Source: a bacterium (GTDB taxonomy: Bacteria; Desulfobacterota; Binatia; DP-6). From it: a stretch of 64,000 bases of DNA. Positions 16,900 through 24,997 of this stretch are shown here, one piece after another. A program made the translations under genes and the position numbers. The notes beneath the pieces were generated by a model that worked only from the letters and a program-made list of their open reading frames with translations, made no database searches and was not told the DNA's origin. Location: assembly GCA_026129405.1 (NCBI GenBank), contig JAHCID010000002.1:186001-250000 (forward strand). The letters are read 5' to 3'. Position 1 is the stretch's first letter, and every line of letters starts with the position of its first letter.

Positions 16900-17610
16900 C
16901 TACGCCAGGAATCCCGCGTCGCGTCCGATCTCGATCGCCAGCTGGACGCCGACGCCGACGCTCGCCAGGCCGGCGAGCACGCGCAGCCCCGTCTCGGCAC
17001 GCGCGAAGCGCGCGCCGGCCAGCGCGAGCGGGACGCCGAGGAGCGTGCTCATCGCCATCATGCCGCCCACCGACCCGAGGCCGAAGGCCGCGACGTAGAG
17101 CAGCGCCAGTGCCGGATCCGAGATGGTCGCGGCGACCGCGAGCATGAGCCCCGCGCTGCCCGCCATCCCGTGCACGCAGCCGATGAGGAACGGGCGCCGG
17201 TGCGGCACGTGATCGTGGTGCTCGGCGTCCGCGTGGAGGTGCGGATGGACATGGCGCACGCCGTCGTGCTCGTGCGGATGGACGTGCAGGCGTGCACCGC
17301 GCGCCAGCGACCACAGCAACCGCGATCCGAGCACGACCAGCATCACGGCGACGCCGAGCTCGAGCGCATGGCCCAGCGCCGCCGGCATCTCCGCATGCAG
17401 CCCGACGACGGCGATCGCGACCACGAGCAGCGCCGCGGTGTGCCCGAGGCCCCAGATCGCGCCGACCAGGGACGAGCGCCACAGCCCCCGTCCCTGGCTC
17501 ACGATGGTGGAGACCGCGGCCAGGTGGTCGACGTCGAGGGCGTGCCGCAGGCCGAGGAGGAACCCGAGGCCCAGGAGCGCGACGGGTGTGGCGGTGCTGG
17601 TGTCCGTCAT
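16900..17610 (-). CDS. NicO/UreH-type nickel-cobalt transporter-like membrane protein
   Basis: 236 residues with six or so membrane segments. The first helix carries the metal-transport signature RHALDVDHLAAV (HxxxxDH), the second WGLGHTAALLV. A cytosolic/periplasmic His-rich loop (HVHPHEHDG, HVHPHLHADAEHHDH, about 108-135) separates two halves of the protein, as in RcnA and UreH-like proteins. It probably moves Ni or Co. It is divergent from the carbonic anhydrase gene; the metal requirement of that enzyme is zinc, so no direct partnership is implied. Confidence 0.78.
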   Translation of the reverse strand: MTDTSTATPVALLGLGFLLGLRHALDVDHLAAVSTIVSQGRGLWRSSLVGAIWGLGHTAALLVVAIAVVGLHAEMPAALGHALELGVAVMLVVLGSRLLWSLARGARLHVHPHEHDGVRHVHPHLHADAEHHDHVPHRRPFLIGCVHGMAGSAGLMLAVAATISDPALALLYVAAFGLGSVGGMMAMSTLLGVPLALAGARFARAETGLRVLAGLASVGVGVQLAIEIGRDAGFLA

Positions 17611-17737
17611 CGTTCGATCGTCGTCGTGGTGGGATCGTCGTATCGGGTCGCCCGAGGTCGCACGAGCCCCGGACCCGCTGGTGCCGCGACCCTTGAAGCC
17701 GGTTCGCCGACGGGCGACAAGCAGATTCGTGGACAGG

Positions 17738-18439
17738 ATGGACGGTCGACGGGGGGACGCCGGCGGCATCGGGCGTCGTCGCCTGCTTCTCGGGGCGGGT
17801 GCGCTCGCGCTGGCGGGAGGACGCACGCAGCGGGTCTGGGCCGCGGAGGGCGTCGCGCCGGAAGCGCCGCCGCCGACGCCGCAGGCCGCGCTCGAAGAGC
17901 TGCGCACCGGCAACGCGCGGTTCGCGGGCGGCGAGCTCCTCCAGCCGCGGCGCGAGCTCGACCGCCTGAAGCAACTGGGCGAGGGGCAGAAGCCCTATGC
18001 CGCCATTCTCGGTTGCGCCGACTCGCGCGTGCCGATCGAGATCGTGTTCGACGAGGGCTTCGGCGACCTCTTCGTCGTGCGCGTCGCCGGCAACGTCGCC
18101 ACGCCGACCGAGATCGCGAGCCTCGAGTACGCCGTCGCAGTGCTGGGCGTGCAGGCGATCCTGGTCCTCGGGCACGGCAGCTGCGGTGCGGTGAAGGCGG
18201 CGCTCGCCGGCGCCGCCGTTCCCGGCCAGATCAGCACGCTCTACCAGCACATCGTGCCCGGCATCGACCGCACGAAGGACCTCACGACGGCGATCGCGGC
18301 GAACGTGCGCTTCCAGGCGCGCCAGCTGCGCCAGGCGTCGCCGGTCATCGGCGGCGGGCTCACGGCGGGGACGCTCGCGCTCGCCGGCGGCGTCTTCGAG
18401 CTCGGCTCGGGGCGGGTGACGCCCGTCGACGTCGACTGA
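17738..18439 (+). CDS. exported beta-carbonic anhydrase
   Basis: 233 residues. A twin-Arg signal (RRRLLLGAGALALAGG) sends it to the periplasm. The beta-CA zinc ligands are visible as CADSR (about residue 90) and HGSC (about 147-150). It hydrates CO2 to bicarbonate. An in-frame GTG at 17729 lies 7 bases after a GACAAG box and may be the real, leaderless start; the ATG at 17738 is the conventional choice. The C-terminus ends GRVTPVDVD, usual for the exported subgroup. Confidence 0.86.
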   Translation: MDGRRGDAGGIGRRRLLLGAGALALAGGRTQRVWAAEGVAPEAPPPTPQAALEELRTGNARFAGGELLQPRRELDRLKQLGEGQKPYAAILGCADSRVPIEIVFDEGFGDLFVVRVAGNVATPTEIASLEYAVAVLGVQAILVLGHGSCGAVKAALAGAAVPGQISTLYQHIVPGIDRTKDLTTAIAANVRFQARQLRQASPVIGGGLTAGTLALAGGVFELGSGRVTPVDVD

Positions 18440-18477
18440 GTGTCCGCGCCGCGCGGCCATTCGCCGCGCCGTGCGCG

Positions 18478-19167
18478 TCAGGCGGCGCCGCCGCGCGTGC
18501 CGCCCGCCGGCGGACCATAGCCCATGACGAGCTGGGCGACGGTTTCGCCCGCCGCCGCGTTGCGGTAGCCGTGCGCGCGATCGGCCTGGAAGAAGAGCGC
18601 GTCGCCGGGCTCGAGGCGGGCCTGCTCGTCGCCGGCGTGGACCTCGAGGCAGCCGCGCAGCACGGTCAGGTGCTCGACCGTGCCGGGCGCATGGGCCGCG
18701 GCCTCTTCGACGCAGCCGGGACCGAGCGTCAGCTCGTAGACCTCGGGGGCGACGCCGGGCGGCGAGAGCAGCCGCGAACGCAGCTCGCCGCCAGCCGAGA
18801 GGATCACGCGCCCCTCGCCGCCGCGCAGGACGCGGAACGCGACCGCGCCTTCGCGCTGGAGCAGGAGGGCCGCGAACGGGACGCCGAGCGCCGTCGCCAG
18901 CCCCCAGAGCGCCCGCAGGCTCGGCACCGCCTGACCGGCTTCGAGCAGCGCGAGCAGCTCCGCCGGGATGCCGCTGCGCGACTCGAGCTCCTCGAGGCTC
19001 ATGTCCGCCGCCGCGCGGGAGCGCCGGACGTTGCCGCCGACCGCGGCGCCGAGCGCACGGCCCTCCGGGCTGTCCGGCCCGCGCAGGCAATCGCGTCGCT
19101 CGTCCGCCATGACGTCGTGGAGCGCGGCGTCGAGCGGGGGTAGGTCTTGTCCCGGCTTGGGGGGCAT
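18478..19167 (-). CDS. HTH-cupin transcription regulator (paralogue 1)
   Basis: 229 residues: an XRE-type helix-turn-helix (NVRRSRAAADMSLEELESRS, about 45-100) and a C-terminal cupin (about 150-225; HAPGTVEHLTVLRG, EPGDALFFQADRAHGY). Proteins of this build sense a small ligand, often an amino acid or sulfur compound, in the cupin. GGAGGA precedes the ATG at 19167. It closes the minus-strand sulfur cluster and is clearly homologous along its whole length to the protein at 25597-26289, including the unusual N-terminal stretch RRDCLRGPDSPEGRALGAA. Confidence 0.8.
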   Translation of the reverse strand: MPPKPGQDLPPLDAALHDVMADERRDCLRGPDSPEGRALGAAVGGNVRRSRAAADMSLEELESRSGIPAELLALLEAGQAVPSLRALWGLATALGVPFAALLLQREGAVAFRVLRGGEGRVILSAGGELRSRLLSPPGVAPEVYELTLGPGCVEEAAAHAPGTVEHLTVLRGCLEVHAGDEQARLEPGDALFFQADRAHGYRNAAAGETVAQLVMGYGPPAGGTRGGAA

Positions 19168-19253
19168 CTGCGGTTCCTCCCGTCCACTCCATAACACAGG
19201 ACCGGTGCGATGCGCCCGCATGCGCAACGCCATGCCGCGGGGCGCGGCCGGCT

Positions 19254-19694
19254 TCAGGCGGCGCCGGGCAGGAGACCGAGCTGGCGGAGGATCGTGGCGG
19301 AGTCGAAGTACACCCGCTCGCAGACGATGCGGTCCCCGGCGTCGAAGAAGAAGAGCGCCGCCATCGGACAGCGGAACTCCCGGCCGGTGGCGGGGATGCC
19401 GCGCAGCGGGCCGCGATGCGTGCCGAGCAGATCGAACTCGACGAGCACGCCGTCGTCGGTGTGCCGGAGCGCGGTCACCTCGTTGCGCTGGTCGGGGAAC
19501 GCGGCGCGCGACGCGGCGTAATAGCCGCGCACCGCGTCGGCGCCGTCGAACACCTCACCGGTTGCGACCAGCTCGTAGCGCGGGTGCGCGAACGTCCCCA
19601 GCGTGACCTCGAACGCGTGCCGGTTCTCCGAGCCCATGTGCTCGCGCACGACCGCTTCGCGGCGTGCGCGCAACGTCGGGGTGGTCGTCGACAT
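19254..19694 (-). CDS. SnoaL-like ester cyclase / NTF2-fold protein
   Basis: 146 residues. The sequence HPRYELVATGEVFDGADAVRGYY followed by FPDQRNEVTALRHTDDGVLVEF is the ester-cyclase (SnoaL-like polyketide cyclase) pattern. The end ALFFFDAGDRIVCERVYFDS also fits. Many such proteins are catabolic or detoxifying and of unknown substrate. It lies between the sulfonate-type permease and regulator 1 on the same strand; membership of the sulfur cluster is inferred from position only. Confidence 0.72.
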   Translation of the reverse strand: MSTTTPTLRARREAVVREHMGSENRHAFEVTLGTFAHPRYELVATGEVFDGADAVRGYYAASRAAFPDQRNEVTALRHTDDGVLVEFDLLGTHRGPLRGIPATGREFRCPMAALFFFDAGDRIVCERVYFDSATILRQLGLLPGAA

Positions 19695-19738
19695 GGGGCC
19701 CGCCTACCAGGGCCGCGCCGGGGCGTCGATGGGCGCGC

Positions 19739-20503
19739 TCAGGCGACGCCGAACCCCCAGCGCTCCCGCAGCCGTCGCTCGAGCGGCGAGAAGAGGCCGC
19801 GGTCGATGGTGACGCCGAGCCCGATGATGAGGAGCATCACCGCCATCACCCGGGCCGCGTCGTTCAGGTCGCGACCGCCCTGGAGCAGGTTGCCGAGGCT
19901 CAGCGTGTAGTAGAGGAGCTCGGCCGCCATGAGCGAGCGCCAGGCGAACGTCCAGCCCTGCTTCAGGCCCGCGAGGATCGCGGGCTGTGCGGCCGGCAGG
20001 ATCACCTGGGTATAGAGCGACGGCCCGCCCGCCCCGAGGTTGCGCGCCGCCCGCAGGTAGACCGGCGGCAGGTTCTTGACGCCCGCCTCCACGCCGAGCG
20101 TCACCGAGAACAGCGCCCCCATGACGACGACGAAGACGATGGCCCGCTCGTCGAGACCGAACCAGAGGATCGCGAGCGGTAGCCAGCAGACGCTCGGCAA
20201 CGCCTGGAAGCCGAGGACGAGCGAGCCGAGCGTCGCGTCGAGGAGACGCGAGCGGCCGATGGCGACGCCGAGCACGGTGCCGAGTCCGACGGCGATCGCG
20301 TAGCCGACGGCCACCCGCCACAGGCTCGCGAGCGCGCCGCGCACGAAGAGGCCGTCGCGCAGGCCGCCGGCGAGCGCCGCCAGCACGTCTGACGGCGGCG
20401 GAAAGAGATAGTGCGGCCAGATGCCGAGTCGCGCGACGCCTTCCCACAGCGCCAGCAGCGCGACGAAGAAGCCGGCGCGTGCCGCCCAGAGCCCGGTGTT
20501 CAT
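19739..20503 (-). CDS. ABC transporter permease, sulfonate/nitrate/taurine type (SsuC-like)
   Basis: 254 residues with six membrane segments and the binding-protein-dependent permease EAA loop (AARNLGAGGPSLYTQVILPAAQPAI). It belongs to the SsuC/NrtB/TauC family. Its start overlaps the ATPase stop by four bases, and the binding protein precedes both, giving the order SsuA-SsuB-SsuC. The sulfate transporter cluster nearby favours an organosulfur substrate over nitrate, but the sequence alone does not decide. Confidence 0.85.
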   Translation of the reverse strand: MNTGLWAARAGFFVALLALWEGVARLGIWPHYLFPPPSDVLAALAGGLRDGLFVRGALASLWRVAVGYAIAVGLGTVLGVAIGRSRLLDATLGSLVLGFQALPSVCWLPLAILWFGLDERAIVFVVVMGALFSVTLGVEAGVKNLPPVYLRAARNLGAGGPSLYTQVILPAAQPAILAGLKQGWTFAWRSLMAAELLYYTLSLGNLLQGGRDLNDAARVMAVMLLIIGLGVTIDRGLFSPLERRLRERWGFGVA

Positions 20504-21318
20504 GCCGATCCCTCCTGTACGGCGCTGTCGCGCAGCACCGCGAGCACCTCGCGCACGCGCCCGAGCAGGGTCGCGTCCTCGAGCACGCGCGGGCGGGGCA
20601 GGTCGATCGTGAACTCCGCCAGGATGCGGCCGGGCCGCGGCGACATCACGAGCACGCGATCGCCGAGCGCCACCGCCTCGCGGGTGTTGTGCGTGACGAA
20701 GAGGACGGTCTTGCCCGTCTCCGTCCAGATCGCCTGGAGCTCGGCGTGCAAGCGGTCGCGGGTCATGGCGTCGAGTGCGCCGAACGGCTCGTCCATGAGC
20801 AGGATCTGCGGATCGACGGCGAGCGCACGCGCCAGCGCGACGCGCTGCCGCATGCCGCCGGAGAGCTGGTGGACGAAGGCGCGCTCGAAGGACGCCAGGC
20901 CGACGAGCCCGAGGTAGTGCCGTGCCACGACGCGGCGATCGCGGCGGGAGAGCCCGAGCTGGCGCAGCCCGAACTCGACGTTGCCGCGCACGTCGAGCCA
21001 CGGGAACAGCGCCGCGTCCTGGAAGAGCAGGACGCGGTCGTTGCCCGTGCCGCGGACGCGGAAGCCGTCGGTCTCGATGGTGCCGCGGCTCGGGAAGTCG
21101 AGCCCGGCGACGAGCCCGAGCAGCGTCGACTTGCCGCACCCGCTCGGTCCCACGATGCAGACGAATTCGCCGCGTGCGATCTCGAGATCGACGTCGTAGA
21201 GCGCGCTCACCGGGCCGTCGCGGCCCGGGAACGTGCGGTGGACGTGCTGGAGCGCGAGCGCCGGGCGCTCGGGCGCGGTCTCGGGCGGCAGCCGTTGCCA
21301 GACGATGGGGGCCTGCAT
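20500..21318 (-). CDS. ABC transporter ATPase, sulfonate/nitrate/taurine type (SsuB-like)
   Basis: 272 residues. Walker A GPSGCGKST (about 57-65), signature LSGGMRQR (about 153-160), Walker B ILLMDEP and the switch His (FVTHNTREAV) are intact. It powers import by the permease encoded immediately downstream, with which it shares a 4-base overlap, and serves the binding protein encoded 13 bases upstream. Confidence 0.9.
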   Translation of the reverse strand: MQAPIVWQRLPPETAPERPALALQHVHRTFPGRDGPVSALYDVDLEIARGEFVCIVGPSGCGKSTLLGLVAGLDFPSRGTIETDGFRVRGTGNDRVLLFQDAALFPWLDVRGNVEFGLRQLGLSRRDRRVVARHYLGLVGLASFERAFVHQLSGGMRQRVALARALAVDPQILLMDEPFGALDAMTRDRLHAELQAIWTETGKTVLFVTHNTREAVALGDRVLVMSPRPGRILAEFTIDLPRPRVLEDATLLGRVREVLAVLRDSAVQEGSA

Positions 21319-21331
21319 GGCGACGCCTCCG

Positions 21332-22396
21332 TCAGCGTGCGGCGACGCGGTTCTTGCGGGCCGCCACCACGGCCTCGAGCGGCTGGAGCGCCCAGATGCC
21401 GAAGAGCTGCGGGCGTTCGGTGCCGAGGAAGCCGAGCTCGAAGGCCGAGTCGGCCGCCTTCTGCAGCGTGTTCGGCAGGGGATCGGTCGTGAACTCGGTG
21501 TTCTCGAATGCGCTCGCGACCACCGCGTCGGGCAGGGCCTTCGTCGTGATCCGGGCGATCTCGGCGTTGACGACCCTCTGGGCCTTGTCGGGACGCTCGT
21601 TGAGGAACGCGATGCTGTCGACGTGGGCTTCGAGCAGGCGGCGGACGAGATCGGGGTGCTGGGTCAGGAACTCGGTGCGGGCGACGACGACGGTCGTGAC
21701 GAAGCGCCCGTCGGGCCACTCGTCGCGCTCGTCGAGGAAGACCCGGCCGCCGCCCTCGATCACGAGACGCGACACCCACGGCTCCGCCATCCAGGCGCCC
21801 TGGATCTTGCCCTCGCGGAAGAGCGTGAAGATGTCCGCCGGTTGCGCCGGCTGGATCGTGACCGTGCCGCCGCGGTCGGCGGTGTCGAGCCCGTGACGCC
21901 GGACGTAGAGGCGCAGCGCGACGTCCTGCGTGCCGCCGAGCTGCGGCGTCGCGAACGTCTTGCCGGAGAGGTCGGCGGGCTTGGCGATGTTCGCGTCGGC
22001 ACGGACGACGAACTGGGCGCCGGCGCTCGAGGCGCCGGCGATCACGCGCAGCGCCTCGCCCTTGCTCTTCACGTAGCCGTTGATGGCAGGGTTCGGGCCG
22101 ACGTAGCCGACGTCGACCTCGCCTGCGAACAGCGCCTCGATCAGCGCCGGGCCGGCGGGGAAGGTCTTCGGCTCGAGGGCGCCCTCGTCGCCGAGCGCAT
22201 CGGCGAACGTGCCGCGCGCGACGCCGACGATGGCGGCGGCATGCGTGACGTTGGGGAAGTACGCGAGCCGGACGCGGGGCGGTGCGGTGGCCTCGGCGCG
22301 GGCATGGCGGACGGCGGCGAGCACGAGCATGGTGAGCAGGGTGGTCATCCCGAGGACGAGGGCGGCGCGGGTGCGGCGGCGGGCGATGGTGGACAT
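21332..22396 (-). CDS. periplasmic binding protein of the sulfonate/nitrate/taurine ABC family (SsuA-like)
   Basis: 354 residues with a Tat-like or Sec signal (ARRRTRAALVLGMTTLLTML, to ARA near residue 34). The mature part shows the NMT1/SsuA pattern: VRLAYFPNVTHAAAIVGVARGTFA, EVDVGYVGPNPAINGY, FRE.GKIQGAWMAEPW and a Gly-Gly ligand loop ATPQLGGTQDVALR. It captures the substrate for the downstream permease and ATPase. AAGGAG stands 8 bases before the ATG. Confidence 0.88.
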   Translation of the reverse strand: MSTIARRRTRAALVLGMTTLLTMLVLAAVRHARAEATAPPRVRLAYFPNVTHAAAIVGVARGTFADALGDEGALEPKTFPAGPALIEALFAGEVDVGYVGPNPAINGYVKSKGEALRVIAGASSAGAQFVVRADANIAKPADLSGKTFATPQLGGTQDVALRLYVRRHGLDTADRGGTVTIQPAQPADIFTLFREGKIQGAWMAEPWVSRLVIEGGGRVFLDERDEWPDGRFVTTVVVARTEFLTQHPDLVRRLLEAHVDSIAFLNERPDKAQRVVNAEIARITTKALPDAVVASAFENTEFTTDPLPNTLQKAADSAFELGFLGTERPQLFGIWALQPLEAVVAARKNRVAAR

Positions 22397-22423
22397 GGCG
22401 GGGACTCCTTTCGGGCGGGGGTT

Positions 22424-23110
22424 TCAGAGGGGCTCGATGAGGACGTCGGCGACGCCGCAGTCGACCATGTCGAGCGCGTGGGCGGCGGCGAGGGAGAGGT
22501 CGAGGACGCGCGGCTCCACGTAGGGGCCGCGATCCGTGATGCGGACGACGACGATGCGTCCGTTGCGGAGGTTCGTGATGCGCGCGTTGGTGCCGAGCGG
22601 CAGCGTGCGATGGGCCGCCGTCAGCGCCCGCGGATCGAAGCGCTCGCCGCACGCCGTCCGCCGGCCGGCGAATTCCCAGCCGTACCAGGACGCGGTGCCG
22701 AGGTGGGGGAGCGGCTCGGCGGCGGCCGGCCGCGCGGCGAGCAGCGCGAGCAGGAGCGCCAGCGTGCCGGCGCGCCGCGCGGCGCACAGGATGCGGCGGC
22801 GCAGGCGGTCGGGGTCGAACCCGAGCCGCATGCAGATGCGCTCGAACGTGAACGGGTGGCGCAGGGTGCGGCTGCGCAGCCAGGCGAGCTCGCGGCGGCG
22901 GTCGACGGGGCGGCCGTCGAACGCGGGGTTCGAGCCGAGGATGGTGCGGACCGCGTCGTCGAGCGCGGCGAGCATGAGGCGTCGCTCGCGCAGCTGGTCG
23001 ATCGAATCGAAGCCGCGCCGGCCGCCGTGGACGACGCGCAGCCGCGGCGCGAGCCGGACCGGGCGGCGCGGCGCCGGAGGGGAGGTGGGAGCGAGGCGGG
23101 AGTCGAGCAT
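22424..23110 (-). CDS. RlpA-like double-psi beta-barrel protein with unusual N-terminal domain
   Basis: 228 residues. Residues about 30-107 form a soluble helical region (LMLAALDDAVRTILGSNPAF, then HPFTFERICMRLGFDPDRLR) that resembles a small stand-alone domain common in deltaproteobacterial-like genomes. A hydrophobic segment (TLALLLALLAARPAAAEP) at about 112-130 follows. The C-terminal domain (about 135-228) is a complete RlpA fold: GTASWYGWEFAGRRTACGE, LPLGTNARITNLRNGR, VRITDRGPYV. RlpA proteins are septal lytic transglycosylases or binders; the soluble domain in front of the membrane segment would be cytosolic. AAGGA precedes the ATG. It sits between the porin and the binding-protein gene. 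Confidence 0.78.
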   Translation of the reverse strand: MLDSRLAPTSPPAPRRPVRLAPRLRVVHGGRRGFDSIDQLRERRLMLAALDDAVRTILGSNPAFDGRPVDRRRELAWLRSRTLRHPFTFERICMRLGFDPDRLRRRILCAARRAGTLALLLALLAARPAAAEPLPHLGTASWYGWEFAGRRTACGERFDPRALTAAHRTLPLGTNARITNLRNGRIVVVRITDRGPYVEPRVLDLSLAAAHALDMVDCGVADVLIEPL

Positions 23111-23176
23111 GTGTATGTGTCCTTCGTGGGCGTGAACGCCGGGGCGTGGGCATGACGGAGGTCTGGTCGGGGCGAC

Positions 23177-23202
23177 GGCCCGGGAGCGCACGCTCCCGGG
23201 CC
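23177..23202. repeat. perfect 12-bp hairpin in the RlpA-porin intergenic region
   Basis: GGCCCGGGAGCG and its exact complement CGCTCCCGGGCC separated by two bases. It is the first of three perfect 12-bp inverted repeats within 206 bases. Confidence 0.5.
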
Positions 23203-23291
23203 TCGCTACAGCCGCCGTTGCGGCCGATCCTCGTCGCGATCTGGATGGTCATGGTCATGGGGTCGTGTCGGTCGTGTCGAAGGGCGGTGCC

Positions 23292-23344
23292 GCCGTCCGT
23301 CCTGCACGGAGCTCGGGCCCCGTGGAGGGGGGAGGACGGACGGC
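23292..23344. repeat. long intergenic hairpin with nested stem
   Basis: GCCGTCCGTCCT (23292-23303) pairs exactly with AGGACGGACGGC (23333-23344). A shorter CACGG/CCGTG stem is nested inside. No ORF with coding character covers it. Confidence 0.45.
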
Positions 23345-23352
23345 GACACCAT

Positions 23353-23382
23353 CCCCGGAGCCGGTCGTGCCCGGCTCCGGGG
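23353..23382 (-). terminator. terminator hairpin of the porin gene
   Basis: Perfect 12-bp inverted repeat CCCCGGAGCCGG / CCGGCTCCGGGG with a 6-base loop, 9 bases downstream of the porin stop codon. There is no T-run, so it may act as a 3'-end stabiliser or a Rho-assisted stop. Confidence 0.5.
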
Positions 23383-23391
23383 GGAGAGACC

Positions 23392-24852
23392 TCAGTAGGA
23401 GACCTGGAACCGCATCAGGAACACGTCCTCGTGGTTGCGGTCGTCCTTGCCGAACGTGACCTCCTCGTTGAACTCGGTGCGCTCCCAGTTGGCCTGCACC
23501 TTGAAGTTCTTGTTCAGGTACCAGTTGACGCCGAGGCCGTAGTTCGCGGCCCGCTGCGCCGACTGGCCGTTCTTCGCGAAGCCCTTGTCGAAGAGCTCCG
23601 GATCGACCTCGGTGATGCCGCCGCGGGCCGCGAGCTCGAAGGCGCCCCAGCGTCCGTTCCACGGATCGAACGGATTGATCGGGGTCACCATCTTGTAGCT
23701 CGCGTCCTCGCCGGTCAGGACGTACGAGGCCTGCGTGAACCAGCCGCTGTTCGTGAAGGTTCCCTCGGTGCTGGTGCCCGCCTTGGTGTCGTCGAGGCGC
23801 AGGCGCTGCGTCGACTGGATCCACTCACCCATGAGGCCGAACGGGCCCCAGAAGTAGTAGCCCTGCGGCGAGATGCGGGTGCGCTCGCCGTCGCCGAACA
23901 CCGACACGTTGCTCGACGTGGCGTAGCGGAACCACGTGGAGCGGCCCGGCGTGCGCAGGCGGAAGGGGCTGGCGCTCGACGAGTCGTCCTTGACGTCGCC
24001 GAAGGTGGTGGCGAAGCCGACGCCGAAGCCCTTCGCCCAGCTCCAGTCCGTGTTGCGGAACGGCTGCGCCCAGATGCGCGCGGCGCCTTCCTTGTCGGAC
24101 GTGGTGTCGCCGTCGGAATTGCCGCCGTCGACGGTGCCGTTGAAGGCGCCGACCTGCCAGAGCAGGGCCTCGTCCCACAGCGTGCCCGACAGCTGGAAGC
24201 CGACGTCACGGTTCGGGGCGAGGCCGTTCGCGATCGAGCGCTCGATGAAGAGCAGCTCGGAGCCGCCCTCGAGGCGCTCGAGGCTCAGCGGTACCTTGAA
24301 CTTCCCGGCCCGGAACGCCGCCCAGGGCTTGAAGTAGTTGACGTCCATGTAGCCGTCCTGGAGCGTCACCTGCCCGTCGCCGAAGTCCGGCATGATGCGG
24401 AAGTCGAAGTACTTGTAGACGGTGCCTTCGAAGATCGGACGGACGCGACGCAGGTAGAACGAGTCCGTGCCCGTGTCGCCCCCTTCGAGCGGGAACACAC
24501 GGGCGTCCGTCTGGATGTAGCCGCGGAACTTCAGCTTGAAGTCGCCGCTGGGTGACTCGAGGAAGAAGCCGTCCTTCCACCCCGCGAGCACCTTCTGCTT
24601 GCGCAGCTTCTCGTCGACGATCGCCTCGACCTGAGGCTTATCGACGGGTACTCCCTCCTCCCCCTCCGACGCCGAGGCCTTGTCGAGCCCCTGCTTCTGG
24701 ATGATCGCTTCGAGGCGCTCGATGCGATCGAGCAGCTCCTCGCGCGTTGGTTCGCGCCTGGCGAAGGCGTCGCCCGCGAAGGCGGGTAGCGCCAGCAGCG
24801 CCGCGAGGACCGTGGCGCTGCGCCACCGGTGTCCTCTCGACCGAGTGTCCAT
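23392..24852 (-). CDS. phosphate-selective porin OprO/OprP family protein
   Basis: 486 residues: signal peptide (to about 31), a short coiled coil (REELLDRIERLEAIIQKQGL, about 37-58) typical of these trimeric porins, then a 16-strand barrel (GDFKLKFRGYIQTDARVF, FDFRIMPDFGDGQVTLQDGY, FRAGKFKVPLSLERLEGGSE) ending in aromatic VSY. Despite the family name, substrates vary among anions. GGGAGGA precedes the ATG at 24852. Its place between sulfate and sulfonate transporter genes makes passage of sulfur oxyanions across the outer membrane plausible; that is inference. Confidence 0.87.
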   Translation of the reverse strand: MDTRSRGHRWRSATVLAALLALPAFAGDAFARREPTREELLDRIERLEAIIQKQGLDKASASEGEEGVPVDKPQVEAIVDEKLRKQKVLAGWKDGFFLESPSGDFKLKFRGYIQTDARVFPLEGGDTGTDSFYLRRVRPIFEGTVYKYFDFRIMPDFGDGQVTLQDGYMDVNYFKPWAAFRAGKFKVPLSLERLEGGSELLFIERSIANGLAPNRDVGFQLSGTLWDEALLWQVGAFNGTVDGGNSDGDTTSDKEGAARIWAQPFRNTDWSWAKGFGVGFATTFGDVKDDSSSASPFRLRTPGRSTWFRYATSSNVSVFGDGERTRISPQGYYFWGPFGLMGEWIQSTQRLRLDDTKAGTSTEGTFTNSGWFTQASYVLTGEDASYKMVTPINPFDPWNGRWGAFELAARGGITEVDPELFDKGFAKNGQSAQRAANYGLGVNWYLNKNFKVQANWERTEFNEEVTFGKDDRNHEDVFLMRFQVSY

Positions 24853-24916
24853 GACCGTTCCTCCCAAGGATTGGCATTGGCGTGCCTCCGGTGGACCGGT
24901 CAGCGGCGCTCAGGTG

Positions 24917-24997
24917 TCAGCGCATTGGCCTCCCGCAGTCGGGTGAGCCCTGGACGCACGGCGACGCGTGCGTCCAGCACAGCTTGTCATCAATCAT
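24917..24997 (-). CDS. candidate 26-residue peptide with three evenly spaced Cys
   Basis: A short ORF starts at ATG 24997 inside the last codons of the acyl-carrier-like gene and ends 64 bases before the porin start. Its three Cys residues are at positions 7, 14 and 21 (LCWTHASPCVQGSPDC). A perfect 10-bp hairpin lies inside it (24951-24976). The overlap of its start with the upstream stop would allow coupled translation. It may be a second regulatory peptide or chance; no homologue is known to me. Confidence 0.25.
   Translation of the reverse strand: MIDDKLCWTHASPCVQGSPDCGRPMR
24951..24976 (-). terminator. hairpin between the acyl-carrier-like gene and the porin gene
   Basis: TGGACGCACG / CGTGCGTCCA, a perfect 10-bp stem with a 6-base loop, 14 bases after the upstream stop codon. 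No T-run; it could be a partial terminator separating the sulfate operon from the porin gene. Confidence 0.4.

Noticed and set aside
14987-19192. A 4.2-kb uninterrupted minus-strand frame running through the DHS-like, GST, NicO and carbonic-anhydrase loci
   Set aside because: Only its first 376 codons (to 16114) are real. The rest is Arg/Ala/Pro-rich sequence antisense or out of frame to well-supported genes, which is usual at this GC content.
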